Positions 25,507-34,645 of a stretch of 41,065 nucleotides of DNA are shown piece by piece. The stretch spans positions 1-41,065 of the forward strand of contig PHEF01000025.1 of NCBI GenBank assembly GCA_002842875.1. Reading direction: 5' to 3'. The notes under the pieces are model-generated. The model saw only the letters and a program-made list of their open reading frames with translations, was not told where the DNA came from and made no database searches. A program made the translations under genes and the position numbers. Source of the DNA: Alphaproteobacteria bacterium HGW-Alphaproteobacteria-3 (GTDB taxonomy: Bacteria; Pseudomonadota; Alphaproteobacteria; Parvibaculales; Parvibaculaceae). The stretch's first letter is position 1; each line of letters begins with the position of its first letter.

Positions 25507-25518
25507 CGCTTGCAAGCG
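25507..25518. promoter_or_regulatory. 12-bp palindrome between divergent galactosidase genes
   Basis: CGCTTGCAAGCG is a perfect palindrome in the short spacer shared by the GH42 and GH4 genes, 45 bases from either start. Sugar-responsive LacI-type or similar dimeric regulators often bind such sites, and one site could control both directions. No regulator gene is adjacent. Confidence 0.45.
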
Positions 25519-25563
25519 CGCCCGCGCTGACGGATGCTCCCCCGTGAAAGAGGGAGTACGGGC

Positions 25564-26877
25564 ATGACGAAAGTCTGCATGATCGGGGCGGGCAGCACCG
25601 TCTTCATGAAAAATCTGGTGGGCGACATCCTGCTGAACGAGATCTTCGCGGATTGCGAGATCGCGCTTCAGGATATCGACGAAACGCGGCTGAAGACCTC
25701 CGCCGTGGTGGCGGGGAAGATCGCCGACGCGCTGTCCGTCTCGCCGACAATCGTCGCGACGACCGACCGGCGCGAGGCACTGACCGGCGCCGATTTCGTC
25801 ATCGTCATGATCCAGGTCGCGGGCTACAAGCCCGGCACGGTCACCGACTTCGAAATCCCGAAGAAATACGGCCTCCGCCAGACCATCGCAGACACGCTCG
25901 GCGTCGGTGGCATCATGCGGGGCCTGCGCACCGTGCCGGTGTTGCTGGACATCGCGAAAGACATGCGCGAGGTCTGCCCCAACGCGCTGATGCTGCAATA
26001 TGTGAACCCCATGGCGATCAATTGCTGGGCGCTGAACGAGCTTGCGCCCGATATTCGCCATGTCGGCCTTTGCCATTCCGTGCAGGGCACGGCCTTCGAA
26101 CTCTCGAAGGACCTCGGCGTCGACTACAAGTCGCTGCGCTACCAATGCGCGGGCATCAACCACATGGCTTTCTATACGACGTTCGAGCGCGAGCTTCCCG
26201 ACGGCACACGCGAGGACCTTTATCCGAAGCTGAAGGAGATAGCGGCGCGCGGCGAGGAACCCGGCTGGAACAAGGTGCGCTACGAAATCCTGCGGCGCAC
26301 GGGTTATTTCGTAACCGAATCGAGCGAGCACTTCGCCGAATACGTGCCCTGGTTCATCAAACGCGACAGGCCGGACCTGATCGAGAAGTTCAACATTCCG
26401 CTCGACGAATACATCCGCCGCTGCGAGGAACAGATCGCGGCCTGGGAAGCGCAGGAGCGCGAGCTCGTCTCCGCGAACCGGCTGGAGGTGAAGTTCTCCG
26501 GCGAATATGGCGCAAAAATCATGCGGGCGGTCACAACCGGCAAGCCCGCCGTCATCAACGGAAATGTCTTGAACAACGGGCTCATCGGCAATCTGCCTGC
26601 CGGCGCCTGTGTGGAAGTGCCTTGCCTTGTCGATGCGAACGGCATCACGCCAACGCGTGTGGGCAAGCTGCCGCCACATCTCGCCGCCATGATGCAGACC
26701 AACATCAACGTGCAGGGCCTCACGCTCGAAGCGATCCGCACGGGCAAGCGCGAGCACATCTATCATGCCGCCATGATGGACCCGCATACGGCGGCCGAAC
26801 TCTCGCTCGATGAAATCTGGTCGCTTGTGGACGACCTCATCGAAGCGCATGGCGGATGGTTGCCGGCGTGGCACTGA
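25564..26877 (+). CDS. melA: Alpha-galactosidase, glycoside hydrolase family 4 (NAD-dependent)
   Basis: A cytoplasmic GH4 enzyme that removes alpha-galactose from oligosaccharides through NAD+-assisted oxidation and elimination with a divalent metal. ATG 25564 with GAGGGAG upstream gives 437 residues, the family norm. The Rossmann start MIGAGSTVF (6-14), metal ligands Cys170 in GLCHSVQG and His200 in GINHMAF, the NPM motif at 148-150 and DTLGVGG at about 110-116 are in place. The pattern is closer to MelA-type galactosidases than to 6-phospho-glucosidases. Galactose released here and by the divergent GH42 enzyme would feed galK and galT nearby. Confidence 0.9.
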   Translation: MTKVCMIGAGSTVFMKNLVGDILLNEIFADCEIALQDIDETRLKTSAVVAGKIADALSVSPTIVATTDRREALTGADFVIVMIQVAGYKPGTVTDFEIPKKYGLRQTIADTLGVGGIMRGLRTVPVLLDIAKDMREVCPNALMLQYVNPMAINCWALNELAPDIRHVGLCHSVQGTAFELSKDLGVDYKSLRYQCAGINHMAFYTTFERELPDGTREDLYPKLKEIAARGEEPGWNKVRYEILRRTGYFVTESSEHFAEYVPWFIKRDRPDLIEKFNIPLDEYIRRCEEQIAAWEAQERELVSANRLEVKFSGEYGAKIMRAVTTGKPAVINGNVLNNGLIGNLPAGACVEVPCLVDANGITPTRVGKLPPHLAAMMQTNINVQGLTLEAIRTGKREHIYHAAMMDPHTAAELSLDEIWSLVDDLIEAHGGWLPAWH

Positions 26878-26916
26878 ACCCGGCACAGGCATCGCGCGGG
26901 TTTCGCATATCAAAAC

Positions 26917-26928
26917 CGTGCCGGCACG
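26917..26928. repeat. 12-bp palindrome upstream of the PAP2-DUF368 gene
   Basis: CGTGCCGGCACG is a perfect palindrome 31 bases before the start of the next gene, in the 82-base gap after the alpha-galactosidase gene. A partial copy of one arm (CCGGCAC) lies near 26880, so the pair could also fold as a hairpin. No T run follows. Confidence 0.4.
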
Positions 26929-26959
26929 CTAGAATCGGCGATGATTCTGGGGCAGGACG

Positions 26960-28675
26960 ATGCCGGAGACCTTGATGACGTCCAACGAAAATCCGAGCGA
27001 GTTCACGCTGCCAAAGAGCTGGCAATGGAAGCCACTTGCCGGCTGGACCGCCGCCGGCCTTCTGCTCTTCGCTTCGTGGATATGGCCGCTCACCCGCGAA
27101 TGGTGGGACCTTTTCGACGTCCGGGTCTTTCAGGTCATGAACGGCACGGCCGGCACGAGCGACATCTGGGCGACGATCTGGGCGCTCACCGGAAGCACCC
27201 GTTTCGACATCTTCCTGATGCTGACGACCCTTGGCATCTACATCAATTACATCGGCTCCGGCGATTTGGCGCGCTTCCGGCACGGCCTCGTCTTCGGTCT
27301 CATGACGGCGGTGCTGCTGCTCGCCGTCATCCTGCTTCAACATCTTCTCGCCTTCAATCCGCGTCCGTCGCCATCGCGCGTCCTCGACGGTTTCAACTCC
27401 ATCCGGATCGCCGTTCCGTGGTCGACCGTTCAGGAAGGTTCGGATGCGAGCTTTCCCGGAGACCGCGCGGCATTGGCGATGGTTCTCGCCACGATCTGGT
27501 GGCGCGGTTTCAACTGGCGTATCGGCCTTGCCGGTGCGGGGCTCGTCTTGTTCTTTACGCTCCCCCACATTGCCGCAGGCGCGCATTGGGCGAGCGATGC
27601 CGCGATCGGCGGCGGCACCGTGGCGCTGATCGCCGGAGCGATCCTCGCGGGAACGCCGATCCCCTGGCACATCTATCGCGCGGCTCTGACGCCGGTGGAT
27701 CGGGCGCTTTCGTTCTGGACGGGCCTCGCGAACCGTCTCAGCCCCGACGGCCAGGACAATGTAAACCCGACACGGCAGGTGCTGCGCGGCATGTGCATCG
27801 GCGCTGCCGATCTCGTACCCGGCGTGAGCGGCGGCACGATGGCCCTCATCCTCGGCATCTACAAGCGGCTGATCGGCGCAATCGCCCATGTGGACAGGGA
27901 ATTCCTGCGGCTTCTCGCCGGACGCCAGATGCTCGCGGCGGCACGGCACATCGACATTCTCTTCCTCGGCACCATCGGCATCGGGGTGCTGCTGTCGCTC
28001 ATCATTTTCAGCCGGATCGTTCCGCTGTCGATGCTGGTGACAACCCTGCCGGAAATCACCTTCGGCTTTTTCTTCGGGCTGATCGCGGCCTCCATCGTCG
28101 GCCTGCTTTCGCATGTGCATGTGAAAGGCGCGACGGGTTGGTTCTGGATCGCCTTTGGTGTGGTTCTCGGCCTTCTTGCCGCGATCCTCGTGCCCGTGCG
28201 CACACCCGATGCAAGCTGGTTCATCTTTCTTTGCGGCATAGCGGCGGCGGCGGCGATGCTCGTGCCCGGTATTTCCGGCTCCTTCGTGCTCCTGATCCTG
28301 GGCAAATATACCGATGCGATCGAAGCGCTGGGCAAGCTCGACCTCTCCTTCATCGCTCCGCTGGCCGCAGGCGTGGTGACGGGTGCCCTGCTCTTTTCCC
28401 GCATGATCGGCTGGATGCTCGAACACTTCTACCGCCAGACCCTGCTGACGGTGATCGGCGTGCTTGGCGGCTCGTTGCTAGCGGTATGGCCGTTCAAGGA
28501 CCGCCACTACGAAGAGGTCGGAGAGAAGATGCTGCTCGTTTCCGCAGACCCTTACGTCCCGCAGCAGTTCGATCCGACCGTTGTCTTCACGATCGCCGCG
28601 GTCGCGGCGGGTATCTTCCTGTACCGTTTCCTCGACCGGCTGGCGCAGCATGCCGATGAAGACGAAACGCTCTGA
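26960..28675 (+). CDS. PAP2-phosphatase-like / DUF368 polyprenyl-phosphate transporter fusion
   Basis: A 571-residue polytopic membrane protein made of two families. Residues about 25-235 are a PAP2 (lipid phosphatase) fold with NPRPSPSR (132-139) at motif 1, SFPGDRA (164-170) at motif 2 and PHIAAGAHWASD (202-213) at motif 3, where His209 and Asp213 match the catalytic pair; motif 2 lacks the usual Ser-Gly-His. Residues about 272-560 are DUF368, with its two signature half-repeats GAADLVPGVSGGTMALILGI (281-300) and LVPGISGSFVLLILGKY. DUF368 proteins (PopT) flip undecaprenyl phosphate back to the cytoplasmic face. The fusion would link removal of phosphate from undecaprenyl diphosphate with return of the carrier. 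Start ATG 26960 follows GGGGCAGGA. Confidence 0.85.
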   Translation: MPETLMTSNENPSEFTLPKSWQWKPLAGWTAAGLLLFASWIWPLTREWWDLFDVRVFQVMNGTAGTSDIWATIWALTGSTRFDIFLMLTTLGIYINYIGSGDLARFRHGLVFGLMTAVLLLAVILLQHLLAFNPRPSPSRVLDGFNSIRIAVPWSTVQEGSDASFPGDRAALAMVLATIWWRGFNWRIGLAGAGLVLFFTLPHIAAGAHWASDAAIGGGTVALIAGAILAGTPIPWHIYRAALTPVDRALSFWTGLANRLSPDGQDNVNPTRQVLRGMCIGAADLVPGVSGGTMALILGIYKRLIGAIAHVDREFLRLLAGRQMLAAARHIDILFLGTIGIGVLLSLIIFSRIVPLSMLVTTLPEITFGFFFGLIAASIVGLLSHVHVKGATGWFWIAFGVVLGLLAAILVPVRTPDASWFIFLCGIAAAAAMLVPGISGSFVLLILGKYTDAIEALGKLDLSFIAPLAAGVVTGALLFSRMIGWMLEHFYRQTLLTVIGVLGGSLLAVWPFKDRHYEEVGEKMLLVSADPYVPQQFDPTVVFTIAAVAAGIFLYRFLDRLAQHADEDETL

Positions 28676-28699
28676 CCGGCCCTGGACATGGTCGGCCGC

Positions 28700-29749
28700 T
28701 CACCCGGCGACCAGCCACGCCTCAGGGTTTGCCGCCGAGACCTGGCCCCACCATGCCGCCTCGTCGATGTTGGGCGGTAGAAGCGCGACCGCGCATCCGC
28801 CGAACCCAGCGCCGGTCAACCGCGCGCCCGCCGCGCCGGCGGCGAGCATCGCATCGGCCAGCCGGTCGAGCGCCGGCGTCGAGACTTCGTAATCCGTGGC
28901 CAGCGAGCGATGGCTCTCGGTCATGAGGCGGCCGAAAGCGGACAGGTCCGCCCCCTCCAGCGCAGCAACCGCCGCCAGCACACGCATGTTCTCGGTGACG
29001 ACGTGACGCGCCCGCGCCCGCACAGCAGCGGGCAGGCGCTCGACATCATCCGGCACGGCATCGCGGAGCGCGGAAAGGCCGAGGATCGATGCCGCTTCCT
29101 CGACGGCGCGACGGCGCTCGTTATAGACACCGTCCGCAAGACGCCGCGCCTCGCCGCAATGAACGACCCGGAAGCGGAAGGCGGCCGGCACACTGACGAG
29201 CCGTCCCGTCCCCGTGCGGCAATCGAGGAGCAACGCCTCGCCCGTGCGGCCTGCGGCGGATGCCATCTGATCGAGAATGCCGCAATTGACGCCGCAATAG
29301 AGGTTCTCCGCGCGCTGCGCCATGCGCGCGACATCGGCATCGGCAAGCGGCGTTCCGGCGAGCGCAAGCGCGGCGCGGATGACGGCGACTTCAAGCGCCG
29401 CCGAGGAGGAGACGCCCGCCCCTTGCGGAATGTCGGAGGCGACAAGAACCGCGACCGGCGGCACCTCGATGCCCGCCTTCGCAAGCTCGGCAAGCGGCCC
29501 GGCGACATAATCCGTCCAGTCGCCACGCGGCGGGCCGAACGGGTCGAACCCGGAAGCCGCATGTCCCTCGCTCCGGGCGGCGAAGGCAGGCGCGGGCGCC
29601 ATCGCCACCCGCGTCGCGCAGCGAAGCGGCATCGGCAGGCAGAAGCCGTCCGCGTAATCCGTGTGGTCGCCGATAAGGTTGACCCGGGCGGGCGCATGGC
29701 CCTCCGCTTGCGCCTCGACGCCGAATGCTTCCCGGAAGGCCGACCTCAT
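28700..29749 (-). CDS. galK: Galactokinase
   Basis: A GHMP-family kinase that makes galactose 1-phosphate from galactose and ATP. ATG 29749 overlaps the galT stop as ATGA, giving 349 residues, slightly short for the family. The galactokinase signature is at residues 22-38 (VNLIGDHTDYADGFCLP, with Asp in place of the usual Glu), the ATP loop PQGAGVSSSAALEVA at about 109-123, the catalytic Asp in NCGILDQMAS, and the GHMP C-terminal motif LTGAGFGGCAVAL. It is second in a galT-galK operon and convergent with the fusion gene. Confidence 0.94.
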   Translation of the reverse strand: MRSAFREAFGVEAQAEGHAPARVNLIGDHTDYADGFCLPMPLRCATRVAMAPAPAFAARSEGHAASGFDPFGPPRGDWTDYVAGPLAELAKAGIEVPPVAVLVASDIPQGAGVSSSAALEVAVIRAALALAGTPLADADVARMAQRAENLYCGVNCGILDQMASAAGRTGEALLLDCRTGTGRLVSVPAAFRFRVVHCGEARRLADGVYNERRRAVEEAASILGLSALRDAVPDDVERLPAAVRARARHVVTENMRVLAAVAALEGADLSAFGRLMTESHRSLATDYEVSTPALDRLADAMLAAGAAGARLTGAGFGGCAVALLPPNIDEAAWWGQVSAANPEAWLVAG

Positions 29750-30837
29750 GGCGCCTCCCCTGCGGGCACTGCACGCAGCCGCGCCGCCGCATCCTCCGGC
29801 AGGACATCCGCGAGGAACACGCCTGTTCCCTGCTCCACGCCTGCGAGATATTTGAGCTTGCCCGCATCGCGGCGGAACGGACGAATCTCGATCGTCATGT
29901 GGAATGTCGCCTCGAAGCCCCTCGGCGCGCATTGCACCGTGAGGATGTAGGGCATGGGCGAGCCGAAGAGCCCGTCGAGACGGCGTACCGCGCGCCCGAG
30001 AAGCCCGGCCATCGCCTGCCGCTCGGCATCGTCAAGCGCCTGCGGGCCCGCCACACGCCGGCGGGGCGCGATCCACATTTCGTAAGGATAGATCGCGAAA
30101 GGCGGGACAAGCGCCACCGCCGCCCCGGTTTCCTCGACAACAAGCGTACCGGCATCGCGAAGAAGCCCCTCGATGACGGGCGCCTCGGCTTGCGCTTGCG
30201 CCGCGCGGCGCGCCTGCGCGGGAACGAAGGGGAACGCGTAGATCTGACCGTGGGGATGGTGGAGCGTCACCCCGATCTCCTCGCCCCTGTTCTCGAAGGG
30301 AAAGACATAAGGGTAGGTCTCGCCGAGCGCTTCGGCGCGCGCGCCCCAGACCTCGAGAAGGAGCGCAAGCCTGTCCTCGCCAAGCGTGCCGAGCCCGGCA
30401 TGATGATCGTCGGAAAAGACAACGACCTCGCAACGGCCCCTGGCCGGAGCCGTCTCGATGCCCCCAAGCTCGACCGGCAGGGCATCGCCGGTAAGGGCCG
30501 GGAAGCGGTTCTCGAAGACGGCGACCTCGAAATGCCCGAAGGGGATTTCACCGAGGCGGCCCTCCGCCGCGGGGCATAACGGACAGGAGGCGGCCGGCGG
30601 CAGAAACGTCCGGCCCTGCCGCGCGCCGGCATAAGCGACCCATTCACGGCGCAGCGGATGCCATCTGAGATGCCCGCCCCCCGAATCGGGCGCCGGCGGC
30701 AGACACGCGCGCACTTCCCCCTCATGAGAGGCATGACCGTAGAGCAGGAGCTCCCGCCCGTCCGGCAGCCGGAATTCCCTCAGATCGAACAGAATGTCCT
30801 CCCCCCGGACGCCATGCGCCCGGCGCAATCTCCGCAA
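29746..30837 (-). CDS. galT: Galactose-1-phosphate uridylyltransferase
   Basis: The Leloir enzyme that exchanges UMP between UDP-glucose and galactose 1-phosphate. The 363-residue protein has the HPHGQ active site (194-198) with nucleophile His196, Zn-site cysteines 85 and 88 in CPLC, and the second-half segments typical of GalT such as FENRGEEIGVT and HMTIEIRPFRRDAGKLKYLA. The start is uncertain: TTG 30837 or TTG 30828, neither with a strong ribosome-binding site. A nearby ATG is out of frame. It is divergent from pseB (83 bases) and coupled to galK. No UDP-glucose 4-epimerase gene is in the window. Confidence 0.93.
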   Translation of the reverse strand: MRRLRRAHGVRGEDILFDLREFRLPDGRELLLYGHASHEGEVRACLPPAPDSGGGHLRWHPLRREWVAYAGARQGRTFLPPAASCPLCPAAEGRLGEIPFGHFEVAVFENRFPALTGDALPVELGGIETAPARGRCEVVVFSDDHHAGLGTLGEDRLALLLEVWGARAEALGETYPYVFPFENRGEEIGVTLHHPHGQIYAFPFVPAQARRAAQAQAEAPVIEGLLRDAGTLVVEETGAAVALVPPFAIYPYEMWIAPRRRVAGPQALDDAERQAMAGLLGRAVRRLDGLFGSPMPYILTVQCAPRGFEATFHMTIEIRPFRRDAGKLKYLAGVEQGTGVFLADVLPEDAAARLRAVPAGEAP

Positions 30838-30856
30838 TCGGTGCTCGCCATCATGG

Positions 30857-30871
30857 TTAAGGCCCCGTTAG
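30857..30871. promoter_or_regulatory. CtrA-like box in the galT-pseB divergent promoter
   Basis: TTAA (30857-30860), seven bases, TTAG (30868-30871) is one mismatch from the alphaproteobacterial CtrA consensus TTAA-N7-TTAA. It lies 50 bases before pseB, where a cell-cycle regulator could act on surface or flagellar glycan genes. A single near-match of this kind can occur by chance. Confidence 0.25.
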
Positions 30872-30887
30872 GGTTATCGTGCAATGA

Positions 30888-31922
<1,035 letters not shown>

Positions 31923-31951
31923 CCGCCCGTTAGAGGAATACCGAGACCGCC

Positions 31952-32668
31952 ATGCCCAATGTCGTGATCGTTCAGGCCCGCATGACGTCGACCCGCCTGC
32001 CGGGAAAGGTCCTGGAGGATCTGGCGGGCGCGACCGTACTCCGGCATGTCCTGACGAGATGCGCGGCGATCCCCGGCATCGACATCGTCTGCTGCGCCGT
32101 GCCGGAGGGGCCGGAGCAAGAGCCGGTCGTTGCCGAAGCGGAAGCCTGCGGCGCCGTCGTGGCGCGCGGCTCGGAATATGACGTGCTGGACCGCTATTAC
32201 ACAGCCGCGCGCGATCTCGACGCGGATGTCATCATGCGCGTGACGAGCGACTGCCCGCTGATCGACCCGGGGCTCTGCGGCGAGGTTCTCGCGGCCCTTC
32301 TCGCCGATCCGGATGCCGGTTACGCGGCAAACAATTTCGTCCACCGCTTTCCGCACGGGCTCGACTGCGAGGCCTTCACATGGGCTTCCATGGAGCGCGA
32401 CTGGAGGGAAGCCAGCGAGCCCTATGATCGCGAGCATGTGACGCCCTGGCTGCGCCGGGCACCGGGAATCAAGCGCATCTCGCTCGAAGGGCCGAGCGAG
32501 GAGCTGGGCAAGCTCCGCTGGACGCTCGACTATCCCGAAGATCTCGAATTCTGCCGCGCGCTTTTCCCGCTGCTCGGCGCTGGCATACCGTCATGGAAAG
32601 AAACCCTGCGTGTATGCGAAGAGAATGAAGGCATTTCGGCGCTGAACGCCATGCGGCGTCAGCGCTGA
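31952..32668 (+). CDS. SpsF-like cytidylyltransferase family protein
   Basis: A nucleotidyltransferase of the acylneuraminate cytidylyltransferase/SpsF type, 238 residues. The nucleotide-binding segment IVQARMTSTRLPGKVL is at residues 6-21, the central metal/sugar segment RVTSDCPLIDPGL at about 96-108, and W-T-L-D-Y-P-E-D-L follows near 190-198. The likely reaction is activation of a nonulosonic acid with CTP. PseF/NeuA-type enzymes are related, but this sequence looks closest to SpsF-like proteins that accompany NeuB/SpsE homologues. It sits between pseB and the reductase gene, with a 19-base gap after it. Confidence 0.85.
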   Translation: MPNVVIVQARMTSTRLPGKVLEDLAGATVLRHVLTRCAAIPGIDIVCCAVPEGPEQEPVVAEAEACGAVVARGSEYDVLDRYYTAARDLDADVIMRVTSDCPLIDPGLCGEVLAALLADPDAGYAANNFVHRFPHGLDCEAFTWASMERDWREASEPYDREHVTPWLRRAPGIKRISLEGPSEELGKLRWTLDYPEDLEFCRALFPLLGAGIPSWKETLRVCEENEGISALNAMRRQR

Positions 32669-32687
32669 ACGAACAGGACGGACCCGG

Positions 32688-33572
32688 ATGAAGACGCTCC
32701 TGCTGGGCAGCACGGGGTTGCTGGGCCAGGCGGTTGCGCGGGAAGCGCGGCGCCGGGGCGTAGAACTGCGCGAGGCCGCGAGGCGCAGCGCCCCGATCCA
32801 GGTCGATATTGCAGACGACGTGGCCCTTTGCGCCCTCCTCGACGCCGAACAGCCTGATCTCGTCGTCAACTGTGCCGCACTCGTGGACATCGACCTATGC
32901 GAGCGCGATCCCGCTCTCGCGTGGCGCATCAATGCGCGCCCTCTCGCCTTTCTTGCCGCGTGGTCGACGGCGACGGGCGGCAGGCTCCTGCATGTCTCGA
33001 CAGACCAGTATTTCACCGAAGGGCACGCTACGGCGCATGACGAGACGGCGTCCGTATCTCTCGTCAACGAGTATGCGCGCAGCAAGTTCGCGGGCGAGGC
33101 ATTCGCGCTCACAGCGGCGAACGCTCTCGTCCTTCGCACAAGCATCGTCGGCATTCGCGGCTGGGAGCAGCCGACATTCGCCGAATGGACCATCGATGCG
33201 GTCGAGAATGACAGGCCGGTCACGCTTTTCAGCGATGCCTGGTCCTCATCGATCGATGTGGCGGCATTTGCCCGCGCCGCCGTCGACATGGTGGAGGCTG
33301 GCGCATCGGGCCTCTACAACCTTGCCGCGCACGAGGTATATACAAAGGAACAATTCGTGCGCGAGATCGCACGTCAACGCGGCCTCAACCTGACCGCCGC
33401 GAAGACGGGCTCCGTCCGCATGCTTTCGACACCTCGCGCTCATTGTCTCGGCCTCGACGTTCGCCGGGCCGAAGCCGTTCTCGGGTACGGGCTGCCGCAT
33501 CTTGCCGACGTGGTCACTTCCGTTCTGCAGCAATACCGCCCTTCTACGCTACAAAGAGAAATCGTCTCATGA
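32688..33572 (+). CDS. RmlD-like NAD(P)-dependent sugar 4-reductase
   Basis: A 294-residue extended short-chain dehydrogenase of the dTDP-4-dehydrorhamnose reductase (RmlD) superfamily. NAD(P)-binding GSTGLLGQAV is at residues 7-16, the active-site S104-T105-D106 in HVSTDQYF, and Tyr129-x3-Lys133 in YARSK. RmlD reduces a 4-keto group of a nucleotide sugar. In this operon the natural substrate would be the PseB product or a later 4-keto sugar rather than dTDP-rhamnose, since no rmlA/B/C genes are present. Its stop overlaps the NeuB-like start as ATGA. Confidence 0.85.
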   Translation: MKTLLLGSTGLLGQAVAREARRRGVELREAARRSAPIQVDIADDVALCALLDAEQPDLVVNCAALVDIDLCERDPALAWRINARPLAFLAAWSTATGGRLLHVSTDQYFTEGHATAHDETASVSLVNEYARSKFAGEAFALTAANALVLRTSIVGIRGWEQPTFAEWTIDAVENDRPVTLFSDAWSSSIDVAAFARAAVDMVEAGASGLYNLAAHEVYTKEQFVREIARQRGLNLTAAKTGSVRMLSTPRAHCLGLDVRRAEAVLGYGLPHLADVVTSVLQQYRPSTLQREIVS

Positions 33573-34645
33573 AGTACGACACATCGCTTCGCATCGGAAC
33601 GCATGAGATATCGCTCGATGCGCCGGCCTATTTCATCGCGGACATCGCCGCCAATCATGACGGCGATCTGGGACGCGCAAAGGAACTGATCTGGAAGTCG
33701 AAGGAGGCGGGGGCCGACTGTGCCAAGTTCCAGCACTTCCTCGCCGACAGGATCGTCAGCAAGGTCGGCTTCGAAGGACAAAAGGGTCAGGTTTCGCACC
33801 AGGCGAAGTGGAAAAAATCCGTCACCGAAGTCTACGACCAGTATCACACGCGACGCGACTGGACGCCGGAACTGCTCGAGACCTGCCGCAAAGCGGACAT
33901 CCATTTCATGACGACGCCCTACGATATCGAGGCGGTCGACATGTTTCGCGACATCGTTCCCGCATTCAAGATCGGCTCGGGCGACATCACTTATCACGGC
34001 GAGATCGAACATATCGCGAGAACGGGAAAGCCTGTTCTCCTGGCGACCGGGGCGGCCGCGATGACCGAGGTGGAGGCGGCAGTGGAGCTGATCCTGCGGG
34101 ACAACCCGCAGCTCTGCCTCATGCAGTGCAACACCAACTACACCGGCAGCGAAGAGAATTTCAAATACGTCAATCTCCGCGTCCTGCAGACATTCGCCGC
34201 GCGCTGGCCGGGAATGGTGCTGGGCTTTTCGGATCACACCCCGGGCCATTCCGCGGTTCTCGGTGCCGTGACGCTGGGTGCCCGGGTGGTCGAAAAGCAT
34301 TTCACGGACGACAATTTGCGCGAAGGCCCGGACCATTCCTTTGCCCTCAACCCGGTGACCTGGCGCGCCATGGTCGATGCGACGCGCGAGCTCGAGGCCG
34401 CTCTCGGCGATGGCGTGAAGAGGATCGAGAGCAACGAACGGGAGACGGTGGTGATCCAGCGCCGCGCACTGAGGTTCAAGACCGCGCTCGACGCGGGAAC
34501 ACTTCTGACGGAAGACCACCTGGAAGCCCTGCGTCCCTGCCCCGACGGCGCCGTTTCGCCGGACGCGCTTCCGCAAGTACTCGGCAAACGCCTGTCGGCC
34601 GCCAAGGAAGCCGGAAAGGAACTGCTGTGGACCGACCTCGCATAA
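33569..34645 (+). CDS. NeuB/PseI-like nonulosonic acid synthase
   Basis: Condenses phosphoenolpyruvate with a six-carbon aminosugar to give a nine-carbon nonulosonic acid. ATG 33569 overlaps the reductase stop as ATGA and gives 358 residues. The TIM barrel (about 1-285) shows the family start YFIADIAANHDGD, AGADCAKFQHF, FKIGSGDITY and GARVVEKHFT. The C-terminal 65 residues form the SAF (antifreeze-like) domain (RRALRFKTALDAGTLLTEDH). Which sugar it uses (ManNAc-type, legionaminate or pseudaminate precursor) cannot be decided by eye. The last 19 bases overlap the next gene. Confidence 0.92.
   Translation: MKYDTSLRIGTHEISLDAPAYFIADIAANHDGDLGRAKELIWKSKEAGADCAKFQHFLADRIVSKVGFEGQKGQVSHQAKWKKSVTEVYDQYHTRRDWTPELLETCRKADIHFMTTPYDIEAVDMFRDIVPAFKIGSGDITYHGEIEHIARTGKPVLLATGAAAMTEVEAAVELILRDNPQLCLMQCNTNYTGSEENFKYVNLRVLQTFAARWPGMVLGFSDHTPGHSAVLGAVTLGARVVEKHFTDDNLREGPDHSFALNPVTWRAMVDATRELEAALGDGVKRIESNERETVVIQRRALRFKTALDAGTLLTEDHLEALRPCPDGAVSPDALPQVLGKRLSAAKEAGKELLWTDLA

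Noticed and set aside
23555..25567. A 670-codon open frame on the plus strand across the GH42 gene
   Set aside because: Antisense shadow: the GH42 protein on the minus strand is complete with both catalytic glutamates, and the opposite frame shows no domain.
26837..28426. A 529-codon minus-strand frame across the PAP2-DUF368 gene
   Set aside because: It is extremely charged and repetitive, as expected from the complement of membrane-protein codons in GC-rich DNA; no motif and no ribosome-binding site.
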